Positions 1 to 8,879 of a stretch of DNA of 34,920 nt are shown here, one piece after another. Made by a program: the position numbers and the translations under genes. Source of the DNA: Chara braunii (lineage: Eukaryota > Streptophyta > Charophyceae > Charales > Characeae); contig BFEA01000138.1 of NCBI GenBank assembly GCA_003427395.1, positions 1,216,501 through 1,251,420 of the forward strand. The letters run 5' to 3'. Within the stretch, counting starts at the first letter, position 1, and each line of letters begins with the position of its first letter. The notes beneath the pieces are model-generated. The model saw only the letters and a program-made list of their open reading frames with translations. It did not search any database and was not told where the DNA came from.

Positions 1-55
<55 letters not shown>
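1..55. repeat. (AG)n microsatellite at window edge
   Basis: The window opens with an uninterrupted AG dinucleotide run of about 55 bases. The true array probably continues to the left. Similar GA/CT arrays occur at 20775-20837 and 21753-21812, the latter ending at an assembly gap, so this dinucleotide class seems common and hard to assemble here. Confidence 0.98.
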
Positions 56-56
<1 letters not shown>

Positions 57-1530
57 GGGATGTGTTGGAGTGGTGCCTTTCTTCTATTCCTCTGAATAAT
101 TTTGGTATGTGGCGCAAGTCGCCCTTGCTTTTTGATGACCATCTCAAATTTGTCCTTTGTTTCGTCCCTGAGGATTAATATGTGAATGTCTCCCCCACTT
201 TCCTCCCCCTCTATATGAATTGGCCACACTGATTGGTTAATCACCTATGATTGAAGGTTGCATGAGCTCTGGTCAGTGGCCGAAGATTTGATGCATGGAT
301 GATTACCAGCTCTTTCCTTTTGCTAATTGTGTGTGTTTGAAGCCAGATGCATGGATGTTTGGTGCTTTTCTGTCCGAGTATGAACTAGATGGGCATGCTA
401 GATGATTGGATGTCCGTCACACGATAGGATTGCTCACCTTCGGGTGAACGAGCCCGTGCGTACCAGTTGAGCGCTGCTGACGCTTATCCACTCGACCGAA
501 GGACAGGTCTTGTGCACGCACGTGTAAGCCCGACCGAGGAAGGTCGTTACTTACACGCGTGTCTGCAAAACCTGCAGTCGGCCCACTTCCCGAGTGTTTG
601 AATTTCCGCCCACCCTGCAGTATGAATATCGAAATCCCCTTCCGTATCACTGACCGCAAGTGTCTAAGGGATCGGGAATTCCAAGAATATTGGGAGCAAG
701 CGTGTTTGTCCACACGCTCAAGGGCGGACCTCCAGAATTTCCCTACTTAACAGGGAACGAACGCATTTGTGAGTGGTACATTGATTAGGCCTTGGGACGT
801 ATCCTGCATCTCCCAAGCTTCCCTAGCTCGTACACGTGTCAGGTCGTCGTGGAACCCGAAATCATTATCCTGGGAACCGAATTCCGTCCCTATCACCGCA
901 TCCTGCCCTTTCACTCCCTAACCATCGTCCCCTGGCGCGCAATCGCTCCCTACTAGCCCCAACCCCCGTGCCCGGAGTGCCGGCAAGACCACGATTACCG
1001 AGCCTTCGGCTTCATCCGACGAACCCGCTCGGAGGAAGAACGGCGGGCGCACAACCTTCAGCCGAGGCCGTCCACGTCGGATTCCGAGACCTGCGACGCT
1101 AGACGATGACAGGTGATCAGCCAGCGAGACAGCCACAACATCCCGACGGTACACAAGATACGAGTCCGACCCAAACAACGGGACCAACGAAGGCGGTAGC
1201 CCCGTTCTCTGAAGCATAAAACCGAACTCCGACCCGCACCTACCCTCTTGCATTCTCCCTGAAACTTGTCACAGGAGATCTCAGTTCCGACTTGGGACTC
1301 CACCCCCAACTTTCCTAAAATCCTTGGCACACCCCCTTTTCGCACTTCCAGGCCCACTCTCACTCTGATCAGGAAGTCGAGCCGGGCGTGAGGTTGGGCG
1401 TCACAGGACCATTTCTCAATTTGTGTGTCTCATCCTTGCGCACGGGCCTCACTAATCTTTTCTGTATAATTCCAATGTTAATGGATGTCCCGAAGGACGG
1501 GGGCCACCAATAGCTGAATGCATTGGGGGG
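56..1530. other. stretch without a recognisable gene
   Basis: I see no recognisable coding region, RNA gene or transposon terminus in this stretch. The short open frames on both strands have no family signature and no consistent frame. About 409-760 is GC-richer and contains strong inverted repeats, listed separately. About 830-1370 is C-rich and could be degraded element or gene flank, but nothing in it identifies a family. Confidence 0.5.
521..557. other. nested perfect hairpin
   Basis: CGTGTAAG at 521-528 pairs with CTTACACG at 550-557. Inside it, CGACC pairs with GGTCG around the loop GAGGAA. Both stems are perfect. The hairpin sits in a GC-rich block (409-600) that contains other short inverted repeats. 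It could be part of an RNA-structured element or a foldback remnant. There is no second copy in this window to show covariation. Confidence 0.5.
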
Positions 1531-1681
1531 CACCTCTGTACCTCTTTCTCCAATGCTAAATTTGCCTTCCCTGGGCATATTCAGCCATGGTTGGGCAAGG
1601 GCCTACTGAGCGCTATCGACTTTTCATGTCTGCTATGCGAAGCCTTTCCGTCGCACAGGTTAACCGGTGCATTCTTGCAAG
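1531..1681 (+). repeat. direct repeat, copy 1 (pair with 1704-1856)
   Basis: About 150 bases starting CACCTCT, with internal landmarks CTCTTTCTCCAATG, TTTGCCTTCCC, TCAGCCATGGT and ACAGGTTAACCG, recur 173 bases downstream with scattered substitutions. The two copies are separated by a short piece ending in the MITE terminus GTACTGGTGGTTTA. The divergence is moderate, so this is an old tandem duplication. No coding frame is shared convincingly. Confidence 0.85.
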
Positions 1682-1694
1682 TACTGGTGGTTTA
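1681..1694 (+). mobile_element. MITE terminus remnant (GTACTGGTGGTTTA)
   Basis: This is an exact match to the right-hand terminus of the MITE family described at 13020-13170 and 30906-31088. It lies at the junction of the two direct repeats 1531-1681 and 1704-1856, and no matching left terminus is found upstream. It is either a truncated insertion or a terminus that the duplication captured. GACCACCA follows immediately, giving a short palindrome. Confidence 0.5.
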
Positions 1695-1703
1695 GACCAC
1701 CAT

Positions 1704-1856
1704 CACCTCTGGGCCTCTTTCTCCAATGTCAAAATTTGCCTTCCCCAGGCGTACTCAGCCATGGTGGTGCAAGGGCCTACTGGGCGCCGCCAGCTTTTCA
1801 ATCTGGTATGTAGAGCCTTTCCGTCACACAGGTTAACCGACACATTCTCACAAGCC
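1704..1856 (+). repeat. direct repeat, copy 2 (pair with 1531-1681)
   Basis: Second copy of the 150-base unit at 1531-1681, in the same orientation with an offset of about 173 bases. Conserved blocks include TCAGCCATGGT, GGGCCTACTG and ACAGGTTAACCG. The substitutions include changes that would break any shared reading frame, so this is treated as a non-coding repeat. Confidence 0.85.
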
Positions 1857-1934
1857 GCGCTGAGCGGAGCTTGAAAATATTCCCAAGATCAATCCTTAGA
1901 GAACCTAACTTTCTGTGTAGATTGCATAGCTATC

Positions 1935-2063
1935 ATCTTTAGCCGAAGCCGGGTAATGGCCCCGGTAACTCAAAGTTTCTTACATAATCTTCTCAATATG
2001 TTTTTGAATGGGACGCTGGGCCCGGTTCCCAGCACGTGTCCAGTTCAAAAAAAAAGAAAAAAA
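1935..2063 (+). mobile_element. short A2-type retroelement copy with poly(A)
   Basis: The element carries a small upstream hairpin module (CCGGG-TAATGGC-CCCGG at 1949-1965), then the family head GGGACGCTGGG from 2010, the head hairpin GCTGGGCCCGGTTCCCAGC, and an A-rich tail at 2047-2063. Related A2 copies lie at 9713-9849, 19245-19311 and 31147-31283. This copy lacks the CACCAATAGAT segment because the tail follows the head almost directly. Retrotransposition is inferred from the A tail. No target-site duplication was found. Confidence 0.7.
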
Positions 2064-2344
2064 GGAGTACCGGTGGCTTACGCCACTGGTAGGCTGTGTT
2101 GAGGCCCCTGTCATGCACCAGTTAACATGGGTCTGTGGTCAGGTTCAACCTACTGGGCCCAAAAGTTGCTGGTTCCTGGTGGGCCGTAACCTCGCAACGG
2201 TTTGATCAGATCAGAGGGCAAAAATCAAGCATTACGAAAAGAGGCTAGGTGATGTAGGTAGTTTGACCCCTCTTTGACACATGAACCAAAATTTTTCCAG
2301 TCTCCTTTGAAGCTAAAAACAAAAGAATATAGATAGTATAAGTA
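2064..2344. other. stretch without a recognisable gene
   Basis: No gene or named repeat is recognised here. A short imperfect hairpin (GGTGGCTTACGCCACTGG) follows the A tail of the preceding element, and the rest is unremarkable mixed-composition DNA. Confidence 0.5.
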
Positions 2345-2871
2345 TTCTTCTATCACTTTTTTAAAAGTTTTTTTCTTTTTATTTCTGTTTTTTGTATTTT
2401 ATAAAAAAATCCTTCTTGTTTCTCATTCTATTTTCTTGTTGGAATGATTCTTGTATTTGTGTAGTGAAATAACCATGATTCTAAAAAACGATTTGTATTA
2501 CTAAATTGCAAAATTTTCAGTGGCTTATAGTGAGTGCCAGGATAGAATCAAGAAGTGAACCACGAATCTCAAGTCTCTCGTCTATACCAAGCAAGTGTAC
2601 ACCAACCCTTCTTCTATCACTTTTTTAAAAGTTTTTTTCTTTTTATTTCTGTTTTTTGTATTTTATAAAAAAATCCTTGTTGTTTCTCATTCTATTTTCT
2701 TGTTGGAATGATTCTTGTATTTGTGTAGTGAAATAACCATGATTCTAAAAAACGATTTGTCTTACTAAATTGCAAAATTTTCAGTGGCTTATAGTGAGTG
2801 CCAGGATAGAATCAAGAAGTGAACCACGAATCTCAAGTCTCTCGTCTATACCAAGCAAGTGTACACCAGCC
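2345..2871. repeat. near-identical 264-bp tandem duplication
   Basis: Unit 1 at 2345-2608 and unit 2 at 2609-2871 start with TTCTTCTATCACTTTTTTAA and end with AAGCAAGTGTACACCA. I see only about three differences (for example CTTCTTG against CTTGTTG, and TATTACT against TCTTACT). The duplication is therefore very recent or an assembly duplicate. The unit is AT-rich, has no long open frame and lacks LTR-like TG...CA ends. Confidence 0.9.
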
Positions 2872-2879
2872 CAAGGCCA

Positions 2880-3259
2880 AGGGCACAATTCTTCGATAAC
2901 TTGATTCAAATGTTTTTAGAATGGGACACAAGCTCTCTCTAGCAAGTGGCCTCTACCCACATTACGCACTAATGGTGGATACTCATATCTTTTTGAAGTG
3001 CTGTAACTAACTGACTAATTAACTAATTAATCAACATACAATCATCATATATGGTCATATATATCACCATCCTAATAACCAATTTACTCTTTCAACTAAA
3101 ATAATATCCTAAAACAATATCCTAATTAAATATCCATATTAAATTTCTGAATTTATAATATTCTCAAATATTCCAGAATCATCATAACTCTCAACTCCTA
3201 CAACTAAGCTGATTGGTATTTTAAATACCTAGATTCCTACATTTCGAATTTTCGTGATT
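2880..3259. other. AT-rich stretch without a gene
   Basis: AT-rich DNA with TAATTAA-type runs. Near its end a roughly 45-base unit (GATTGGTATTTT..., then ATACCTAGATT.CTACATTTCG) occurs at 3211-3252. It is partly repeated around the insertion at 3275-3415, so the retroelement landed in a pre-existing small tandem duplication. Confidence 0.5.
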
Positions 3260-3274
3260 GGTATTTTTTATACC

Positions 3275-3415
3275 TTTTTTTTTTTTTTTTNTTTTTTTTT
3301 AAAAAGGGCCCAGTGCCCAAGGCTGATATTATCAATGAGAATGCTGAGGCCAGGGTCCTCACAGTCTACCCGGAGAGATCGCACGACTCTGGCTGAGAAC
3401 CGGGCTCAGCGTCCC
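3275..3415 (-). mobile_element. family B retroelement (minus) with poly(A) and target-site duplication
   Basis: Read on the minus strand, the element begins GGGACGCTGAGCCCGG with the head hairpin GCTGAGCCCGGTTCTCAGC. It continues through TCCGGGTAGACTGTGAGGAC, and ends CTCATTGATAATATC...GCCCTTTTT followed by a poly(A) tail, seen as T's on the plus strand at 3275-3300 with an N at 3291. The 10-base sequence TTTTTATACC occurs at 3265-3274 and 3419-3428, a plausible target-site duplication. The 3' end resembles that of the SINE at 19839-20014. A second copy is at 5071-5181. Confidence 0.8.
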
Positions 3416-3639
3416 TGGTTTTTATACCTAGATTACTACATTTCGAATTTCTGAATCTCCAATCTGCATTTTCACTTTCTATGGTTTTATTTTCGCTGCA
3501 TTTGTTTCCATATGCTGACTCTTATCAATCCTGGTATTTAAAATTTCTCAAGTCTACATTTTCAATTTTTTAACGTTCCATGTTTTTTCTTTGGTTCGAA
3601 TGACTGTTACTGGTATCTCTATTCTCCTCTCTGAGCATC

Positions 3640-3990
3640 GACGTTATTTTCTTGATCGAAGGAAGGTGGACTGAACGGGGGAGAGCTCCACTTTGCAGAG
3701 GCGACGCCAGGTGGGGGATGAAGCCCTGAAGGGGGTGAGAGCAGATTAAGTGGGTTGCTCTATTCTGGGGTTGGGGTACACATCCCAGCGGGGGCAGATT
3801 AGGATAAAAGATGGACAGAGACATACTTTGGGAGGGAATTGTATGCCTCTGTGGGATAAGTGGGGGGGATAGGGACTGTCCCAAGTTGGGGCTGAGATGG
3901 GATGCCTGCTATCTGGGTAATCCGTTTCGATGGAGGCAACGTTTGGATAGGGTGGGAAGGAGGGGAGGGGGAGATTATTTCCATAAGTCT
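3640..3990 (-). repeat. repeat family C, first part
   Basis: On the minus strand this stretch matches the plus-strand block at about 13540-13760. The two share conceptual peptide blocks such as GIQFPPK and CLCP. The reading frame is not maintained throughout, so I call it a dispersed repeat and not a gene. It continues without a break into the family C tandem pair at 3980-4985. Confidence 0.55.
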
Positions 3991-4477
3991 TCAATCATGT
4001 CATGTCAAGCTTTCTGGCGTTCGGTAATTCTTGGCGGTATCTGGCCTTCTTTCTCATTCAAGATATAGGATTTCAGAGATGGTCGATTCTTGACTGATAT
4101 CTGCAGAGTTGCTCTGTTCTGTGCCCCTGGTTTGCCGATGCCAGAACGACGCTGGCCGGAGCTGGGGCGTTGCCCTGTAACCTGCAAATGGCAGGAGTGT
4201 GAGGCCTTGTAGAGAGTTCTGGGGATTTGCTAAGGGAGGAAGGCAATCCAGTGGTGAACCGGGGGGGGCTGCCTTGACAACCTATGGGTCCAGGGATAGT
4301 CTAAGTGGCGAGAACAGGTTAGCTATGGTTGACATTGGTTAGGATGGCATTGTTTCTGAGATGTAATGTCCGGGTACAGGGAGGGCTAGGAGTTGTCCAG
4401 AATTGCTGATATAGCATAGTCTTCTTTTTTATTCTACATACGAAACATCATCATCATCATTATAAAAAAAAAGAAAT
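3980..4477 (+). repeat. repeat family C, tandem unit 1
   Basis: A unit of about 497 bases contains AAGCTTTCTGG, GGATTTCAGAGATGGTCGA, GCCCTGTAACCTGCAAATGG and GAGGAAGGCAATCCAGTGG, and ends in a short ATC microsatellite and an A run. It is repeated directly at 4478-4985 with moderate divergence. Related sequence occurs at 9045-9345 and, inverted, at 13205-13500. It has no poly(A)-tailed or TIR-type boundary, so the class of the repeat is unknown. Confidence 0.85.
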
Positions 4478-4985
4478 TCCATAGTTTCCAATCATGTTAT
4501 ATTAAGCTTTCTGGGTTTCTGTAATTTTTTGCAGCATCTGGCCTTCTTCCTCATTCGGGATATAGGATTTCAGAGATGGTCGAACCTGGACTGATATCTA
4601 CAGAGTTGCTCTTTTCTGAGCCCCTGGTTTGCCGATGCCAGAACGACGCTGGCTGGAGCTGGAGCGTTGCCCTGTAACCTGCAAATGGCAGGAGTGTGAG
4701 GCCTTGTTGAGAGATCTGGGGTTTGCTGAGGGAGGAAGGCAATCCAGTGGCGAACCGGGGGGGGCTGCCTTGACAACATATGGGGCCGGGGATAGTCCAG
4801 GTGGCGAGAAGAGGTCAGATATGGTTGATGTCGGTTAGGTGGTATTGTCTCTGAGTTGCAATGTCCTGGTACAGGGAGGGCTAGGAGTTGTTATAGGATT
4901 AGGAGGCCAGAATTGCTGATATAGCACCGTCTTCTATATTTTTATATATACTAATCATCATCATCATTAGCATCATCATCATTAA
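4478..4985 (+). repeat. repeat family C, tandem unit 2
   Basis: Second tandem unit, offset about 497 bases from the first. It shares long blocks such as TGCCAGAACGACGCTGGC and GAACCGGGGGGGGCTGCC and again ends in TAATCATCATCATCATT. The ATC microsatellite at the end of both units suggests that the duplication breakpoints lay within the microsatellite. Confidence 0.85.
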
Positions 4986-5066
4986 GATTATCACCATTAG
5001 TATGATTATCTCACATTTCATATAGAATCAACAGAAGCTCATCATCATCATCATCATCATCATCTT
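4960..5066. repeat. (ATC)n microsatellites
   Basis: Two imperfect ATC/CAT trinucleotide arrays (about 4960-4990 and 5040-5066) flank a short AT-rich spacer. They lie directly upstream of the family B element at 5071. Confidence 0.9.
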
Positions 5067-5070
5067 AAGA

Positions 5071-5181
5071 GGGACGCTGAGCCCGGTTCTCAGCAAGTCC
5101 GGTTCCGTCACTCCGGGTAGATTGTGAGGACCCCGGCCTCAATCTTCTTATTGGAAATATCAAGGCAAAAAAAAAAAAAAA
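5071..5181 (+). mobile_element. family B retroelement (plus) with poly(A)
   Basis: The element begins GGGACGCTGAGCCCGG with the head hairpin GCTGAGCCCGGTTCTCAGC. It shares TCCGGGTAGA.TGTGAGGAC with the copy at 3275-3415 and ends TTATTGGAAATATCAAGGC plus poly(A). Both family B copies carry the same A-U/G-C arrangement in the head stem, which separates them from family A. No target-site duplication was identified. Confidence 0.75.
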
Positions 5182-5402
5182 GATAAGTAATAAGATAGTG
5201 ATATTTATAGGAAAGATTTCTGGAAAGATGGCTAGAAATTTGAGTAATAAGATGTTCTCTAGGCCTACCTTGTTCTTTTTTTTTGAAATAACGGTGGACA
5301 CGGCACGGTTTGAAACCCTAACGGCAAAGAAAACTCGTGCCCGCAAATAAACCACACGCCCACTCGAAGTGAGCAATTTTGGTCCAAAAGTATCTGTTGG
5401 GC

Positions 5403-5675
5403 TTTTTTTTTTTTTTTTTGTTTCCCCCTCTGACACCACGGCTGACCCCTGCAAATATGACACCCGGTTTGACACCATGGGCATCGGTACTTTCGTAGTA
5501 AAATCGTCTGAGTGCAAGCCCACTATTCTGCTGGTGGTGAGTGAACCACCAAGATTAAGGCCTTGCACAATGGATGTCTCCAATCTATTGGTGGGGAGCA
5601 GCACCTGCTGGAAAATGGGTCCAGCATCCCCTTCTTTTACAATGTACCCCTGCTGGAAACCAGGTCCAGTGTCCC
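5403..5675 (-). mobile_element. family A retroelement (minus), two head hairpins
   Basis: On the minus strand a first head hairpin (ACTGGACCTGGTTTCCAGC) is followed by about 40 bases and a second head (GATGCTGGACCC), then CTCCCCACCAATAGATTGGAG. A third hairpin is formed by GCAAGGCC and GGGCTTGC with GGTGGTTCACTCACCACC inside it, and the poly(A) appears as T's at 5403-5419. The head lies about 300 bases downstream of the LINE fragment at 5974-6660 on the same strand, which fits a LINE 3' UTR. The body between the third hairpin and poly(A) is longer than in most copies. Confidence 0.75.
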
Positions 5676-5973
5676 AGCCTTGTACAATGTGGCCCCGGCT
5701 CCTGACCATCCATCGCGGATAACGGGAATCAAATCCATATCCCCTGCTTGGAAGGAGGACAATTTACCTTTAATCTATATCCGCTATTTACATATTGGTC
5801 TCTAATTTTCCAAACCTTCCCTTTTTGTTTTAAGGCCCTTTGTTTTAAGGCCCTTCATCATACCCTGCCGATCTGGACCTCCTGAGTGCTGAAAACTCTG
5901 TACTTGGCTCTATACTTCTTGGTATTATTGCGGACTCAGGGCAGGAGGCAGTTACTGCTTACCAATGAGGTGG

Positions 5974-6660
5974 CTAGGGCGGATGAGGGTGGTGAGGGAG
6001 TGGGGTGAAGAAGGGGCAGCTGGATGAATTAGGGGGGAGCGGGGAGGGGAACGGCTGAAGTAGGAAAAATAAATAGGCTGGCAGGTCGCGTTTGCATGTT
6101 GCTTCATCCTTCCTCCAGTCCTTCCATGTAAGGTGTTGGTTAGTTACATATGCAACAGCTTTCTTCTGTCCTAGCCACTCCTCAAATTGGCTTATCAATT
6201 CCTGCATTTTCTGCTGTTTTTCCTGCTGTGGTAATTCCTTCTGGTCCGTGATCTCCTCCTTTTTTTTTATGGGTCTGGGACCACGCGCCCATTCACATGG
6301 ATGAAATCAGTAATGTGCTCTCTGGCCTCGAGGAAGCCAAAAGTGTGGTGGTTCGTTCGTGGGAGCATCACGCCCCACACATTACCACAATAATTTCCAG
6401 TCTGGTTGATGTGAACATGTTACAGTCAAAAATATTCCAAGAGAATGGAAAATCTTTCGGAGGAGCAAAATAATTAGAGGAATCTTGGCGGTGTGCACCC
6501 TCCGGGCTGCCGCCCACCATCTCCATGTCTGAGAGACCAGTGGACATGCAAGGAGGCAGTGTTCCAATATGTCTCTCATTGGGGGGGAGGACATGTTAGT
6601 AAGTTGTTACAGTAAGAGCATATTGGGGTAGCCGATTTTTTGGATCTCGAAATGTGCCAG
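5974..6660 (-). pseudogene. LINE copy 1: degraded reverse-transcriptase C-terminus (zf-RVT)
   Basis: On the minus strand one frame reads RDILEHCLLACPLVSQTWRW (around 6560-6500), matching the H...C end of the plant-type zf-RVT domain. The CxxC half (CSYC) is visible just upstream in another frame, so a frameshift separates the halves. A later frame reads MQELISQFEEWLGQKKAVAY, resembling the post-zinc-finger tail of LINE copies 3 and 4 (for example the segments ending SSWLGG). The catalytic RT and endonuclease regions are absent. This is a dead, 5'-truncated LINE copy, and a family A element follows downstream on the same strand. Confidence 0.65.
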
Positions 6661-6696
6661 TCAAATGTCTGTTCTATTCAACAATCCAAATGTTAA

Positions 6697-6831
6697 GGGA
6701 CGCTGGACCCGCTTTCCAGCATGTGCCCACCAATAGATGGAGCCCCCCCAGGGTGCTAGTGGTGCCTGCCTTTACCAGCACCCCTAGCATTAACTCGGGT
6801 TGCTTTTCTCAAAAAAAAAAAAAAAAAAAAA
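6697..6831 (+). mobile_element. family A retroelement (plus), complete short form
   Basis: Order of parts: GGGACGCTGG head with hairpin GCTGGACCCGCTTTCCAGC; CACCAATAGATGGAG; third hairpin GTGCTAGTGGTG...CACCCCTAGCAT; poly(A) at 6811-6831. Total about 135 bases. It is preceded by TTAA, as in several other copies. No target-site duplication was found. It has no tRNA-like A/B boxes, so it is not a typical tRNA SINE and is more likely a truncated LINE 3' UTR copy. Confidence 0.85.
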
Positions 6832-6834
6832 GTC

Positions 6835-7210
6835 CAGGGTAGGTAAGCATTTGAACACTACCTGGCATTGCAATTCCCTGTGGGAGGTTGGCATGATGTG
6901 GGCATACCTGGCCCACTAGAAAGGGTCCATCTCTTAGCGTGATAGTGAAGAGTCCATCTGCTGGGCGGTTTTTGTGGCACATTCTGTGGCCCTCTTCTAC
7001 TAGCTACTGCCATTCTGAATGGCTCATCATTTTTGTGGCCTGGCCAAGACCATTCCTCTGGGTCCAATTGGAGCTTAGCTAAATATACTCACGAGACTCC
7101 CATCCTACCACTCCTCTTGATATATCTCCTGGCGCACCCCCACTTCATTTCAATCTTACCTATAGACCTTCTGCTTCCTCCTGTTTTGCTCTCACCCATT
7201 GCAGGAGGTG
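6835..7210. other. stretch without a recognisable gene
   Basis: I recognise no coding, RNA or repeat signature. Short open frames on both strands lack family features. Confidence 0.45.
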
Positions 7211-7213
7211 GTC

Positions 7214-7354
7214 TTTTTTTTTTTTTTTTTTTTAACAAAAAAAATGCCCCCACCAGTGTTAGTGGTGCTGATAAGAGCGACACCACTAGCACCTGGGGAG
7301 ACGCTCCATCTATTGCTGAGGAGCATCACCTGCTGGAAAACGGGTCCAGCGTCC
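7214..7354 (-). mobile_element. family A retroelement (minus)
   Basis: On the minus strand it reads GGACGCTGGACCCGTTTTCC, a degraded CAATAGATGGAG segment, then the third hairpin GTGCTAGTGGTG...CACCACTAACAC with a T-A pair where other copies have G-C or C-G. The poly(A) tail is seen as T's at 7214-7233. No target-site duplication was seen. Confidence 0.82.
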
Positions 7355-7614
7355 ATAATCCAGCCATCCATTCCTTACCGGTTAGGACCATCTGGCACCT
7401 GGAATTGAGTAGTGGAATCACTCTCCATTACGTATTGGTGGCCTGAAACGTAATGGACCATTGCAGTCTTAAAATGCCAGTACACAGCCCCAGCCTTGCT
7501 AAAAGAAACTCTAGCCTTGTCCGAAAAGTTTGGGGCTGGCACACCATCGATAAAAAAACATTGGCGGCTGGAGTTGCATTTCAGCCTCCGAAAGGGGCTC
7601 ACAGCCGGTGTATG
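7355..7614. other. stretch without a recognisable gene
   Basis: Nothing recognisable. It leads into a cluster of MITE copies. A left terminus for the MITE end at 7619-7632 is not obvious here. Confidence 0.4.
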
Positions 7615-7618
7615 GCGT

Positions 7619-7632
7619 TTACTGGTGGTTTA
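7619..7632 (+). mobile_element. MITE right terminus (solo)
   Basis: TTACTGGTGGTTTAA is the right-hand terminus of the TTAA-flanked MITE family, 18 bases upstream of the complete copy at 7650-7858. Its own left terminus was not found, so this is probably a truncated element. Confidence 0.5.
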
Positions 7633-7649
7633 AGCATTCCCAGCAGCTC

Positions 7650-7858
7650 TTAAACCATCGGTACTTTGCCCAGCGATTGATGCCGAGCCTAAAAATGCCC
7701 TGCGGGCCAAGTTTCCCCGAACCGCCAGCACGGCATTTCTTTTGCCTTTTGGCTGGCGCCACCAGCCATTGTGGTCCGGTAGCCCCAAAGCCCACAAAAC
7801 ACGGTGTGTTATCGTGAAAGGCCCGCTGCCAATGTATGGGCCAGGTACTGGTGGTTTA
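7650..7858 (-). mobile_element. MITE, ACCACCAGTAC family, about 209 bp
   Basis: Left end TTAAACCATCGGTACTTTGC and right end GGCCAGGTACTGGTGGTTTA form imperfect terminal inverted repeats. Read on the minus strand, its end resembles the 3' half of the copies at 30339-30411 and 30906-31088 (GGCGCGCAGGGC-like block, CTCGGCATCAAT, GCTGGGC). It therefore belongs to the same subfamily. No transposase is encoded, so it is non-autonomous. Confidence 0.75.
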
Positions 7859-8052
7859 TCATCACCAACTCGAAGGCCATTATGCCTTTCTTCTGGCTAA
7901 GGGCAGTGCCATTTTGAAAAGTGCTTCGGGGCTCCCGCCCTGCAGTCTATCCGCACCTCCTGCCCACACGGATGCACGTTTGGAGCCCATCGATGCTAGC
8001 AGCTCAACGAGAACTCATCTTCGTGTTTGAGAAGATATTCATGGGACAATCT

Positions 8053-8150
8053 TTAAGCCACCAGTACGTTTCCAAGCCAGTTTTTCAAAGATGCGGCTTG
8101 CATGCTGCCACAACTTCCGGGGCTCGGCCTTGCAAGTACTCGTGGTTTAA
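8053..8150. mobile_element. MITE, ACCACCAGTAC family, 98 bp
   Basis: TTAAGCCACCAGTACGTTTC at the left and GCAAGTACTCGTGGTTTAA at the right are terminal inverted repeats with a few mismatches, and TTAA lies outside each. It is the shortest copy in the window. It is part of the cluster 7619-8835 and too short to code for anything. Confidence 0.75.
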
Positions 8151-8590
8151 GCCCTTATTCATGCATGGCAATCATTGTGTGTGACTATGTCCTGAGGAGG
8201 AGGTGGCAAGAGAACACAAACTTACTCCGAGAACAGCTTCCGCAGCTGTGCTGAGCGGAGGTGTCTTCGACAGCACACACCAAGAGTTTATGGAATATTC
8301 CTCCTTGCGTTTGTTACCCCCCCAGTAAGGACAGTCAGGGTCCACTTGCCTATGTTTGGGTCTATATTCCCACATTCAACAGCTGTTCCTGGTCAACTCT
8401 CAGGACCAGATATTCGCCGTCAGATTTGCCCATGAAGACCTAGGCATAGTCCAGTGGCGTTGGGAGGCCAGGCCTTGCCCCATAGACGCTATCTCTGTGC
8501 TCAGGAACCATATGCCTGGTCATAAAACTGCTTGGCTCATGTCAGTCCATGCTAATTCCAGACAAATACAGCACTGATGCATCCTCATCC

Positions 8591-8835
8591 ATAAACCACC
8601 AGTGTGTTTCCAAGCCATTTTTCCACGATGCGGCTGCATGCGCGCCAGCTTCGGCGGGGTGCACAGGCCTCTAGTTTTGCTTGGAACATATCCAGGGAAA
8701 ACAACCAGTCGCGTTGCAGACTCAATTTGCCTGGATGTTTTCCAAGCAAAACTAGAGGATGGTGTATCCTGTCCAACGTGGAGTACATGCAGCCGTGTTG
8801 GAGAAAAATGGCTGGGAAAAGTACTGGTGGTTTAA
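8591..8835. mobile_element. foldback MITE, nearly perfect 245-bp palindrome
   Basis: The left terminus AAACCACCAGTGTG and right terminus GTACTGGTGGTTT begin arms that stay complementary to the centre. The arms share AGCCATTTTTC, CGGCTGCATG, CCTCTAGTTTTGCTTGGAA and ATCCAGG, and they close on AGTC-GCGTTGCA-GACT near 8710-8730. Open frames on both strands give related peptides (both contain VFQAKLE- or MFQAKLE-type blocks and EKWLG), which is the expected signature of a palindrome and not of coding. A transcript would form a long hairpin. Confidence 0.85.
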
Positions 8836-8879
8836 TATGCATACTCTGGGAGGGCCGGAAGAGGAGGTTGAGGGATTAG

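Noticed and set aside
409-490. Possible tRNA on the minus strand (CCTTCGG...CCGAAGG acceptor-like stem)
   Set aside because: The 7-bp stem is real, but the D-arm and T-arm do not fold and there is no proper B box.
2345-2871. LTR pair of a retrotransposon
   Set aside because: The units are directly adjacent with no internal region, no TG...CA ends and no primer-binding site.
5065-5709. 214-codon minus-strand gene
   Set aside because: It crosses a poly(T) tract and two retroelements in opposite orientations, with no protein family.
8585-8842. Overlapping 77-91 codon frames on both strands
   Set aside because: They encode related peptides because the DNA is a palindrome (foldback MITE), not because it is coding.
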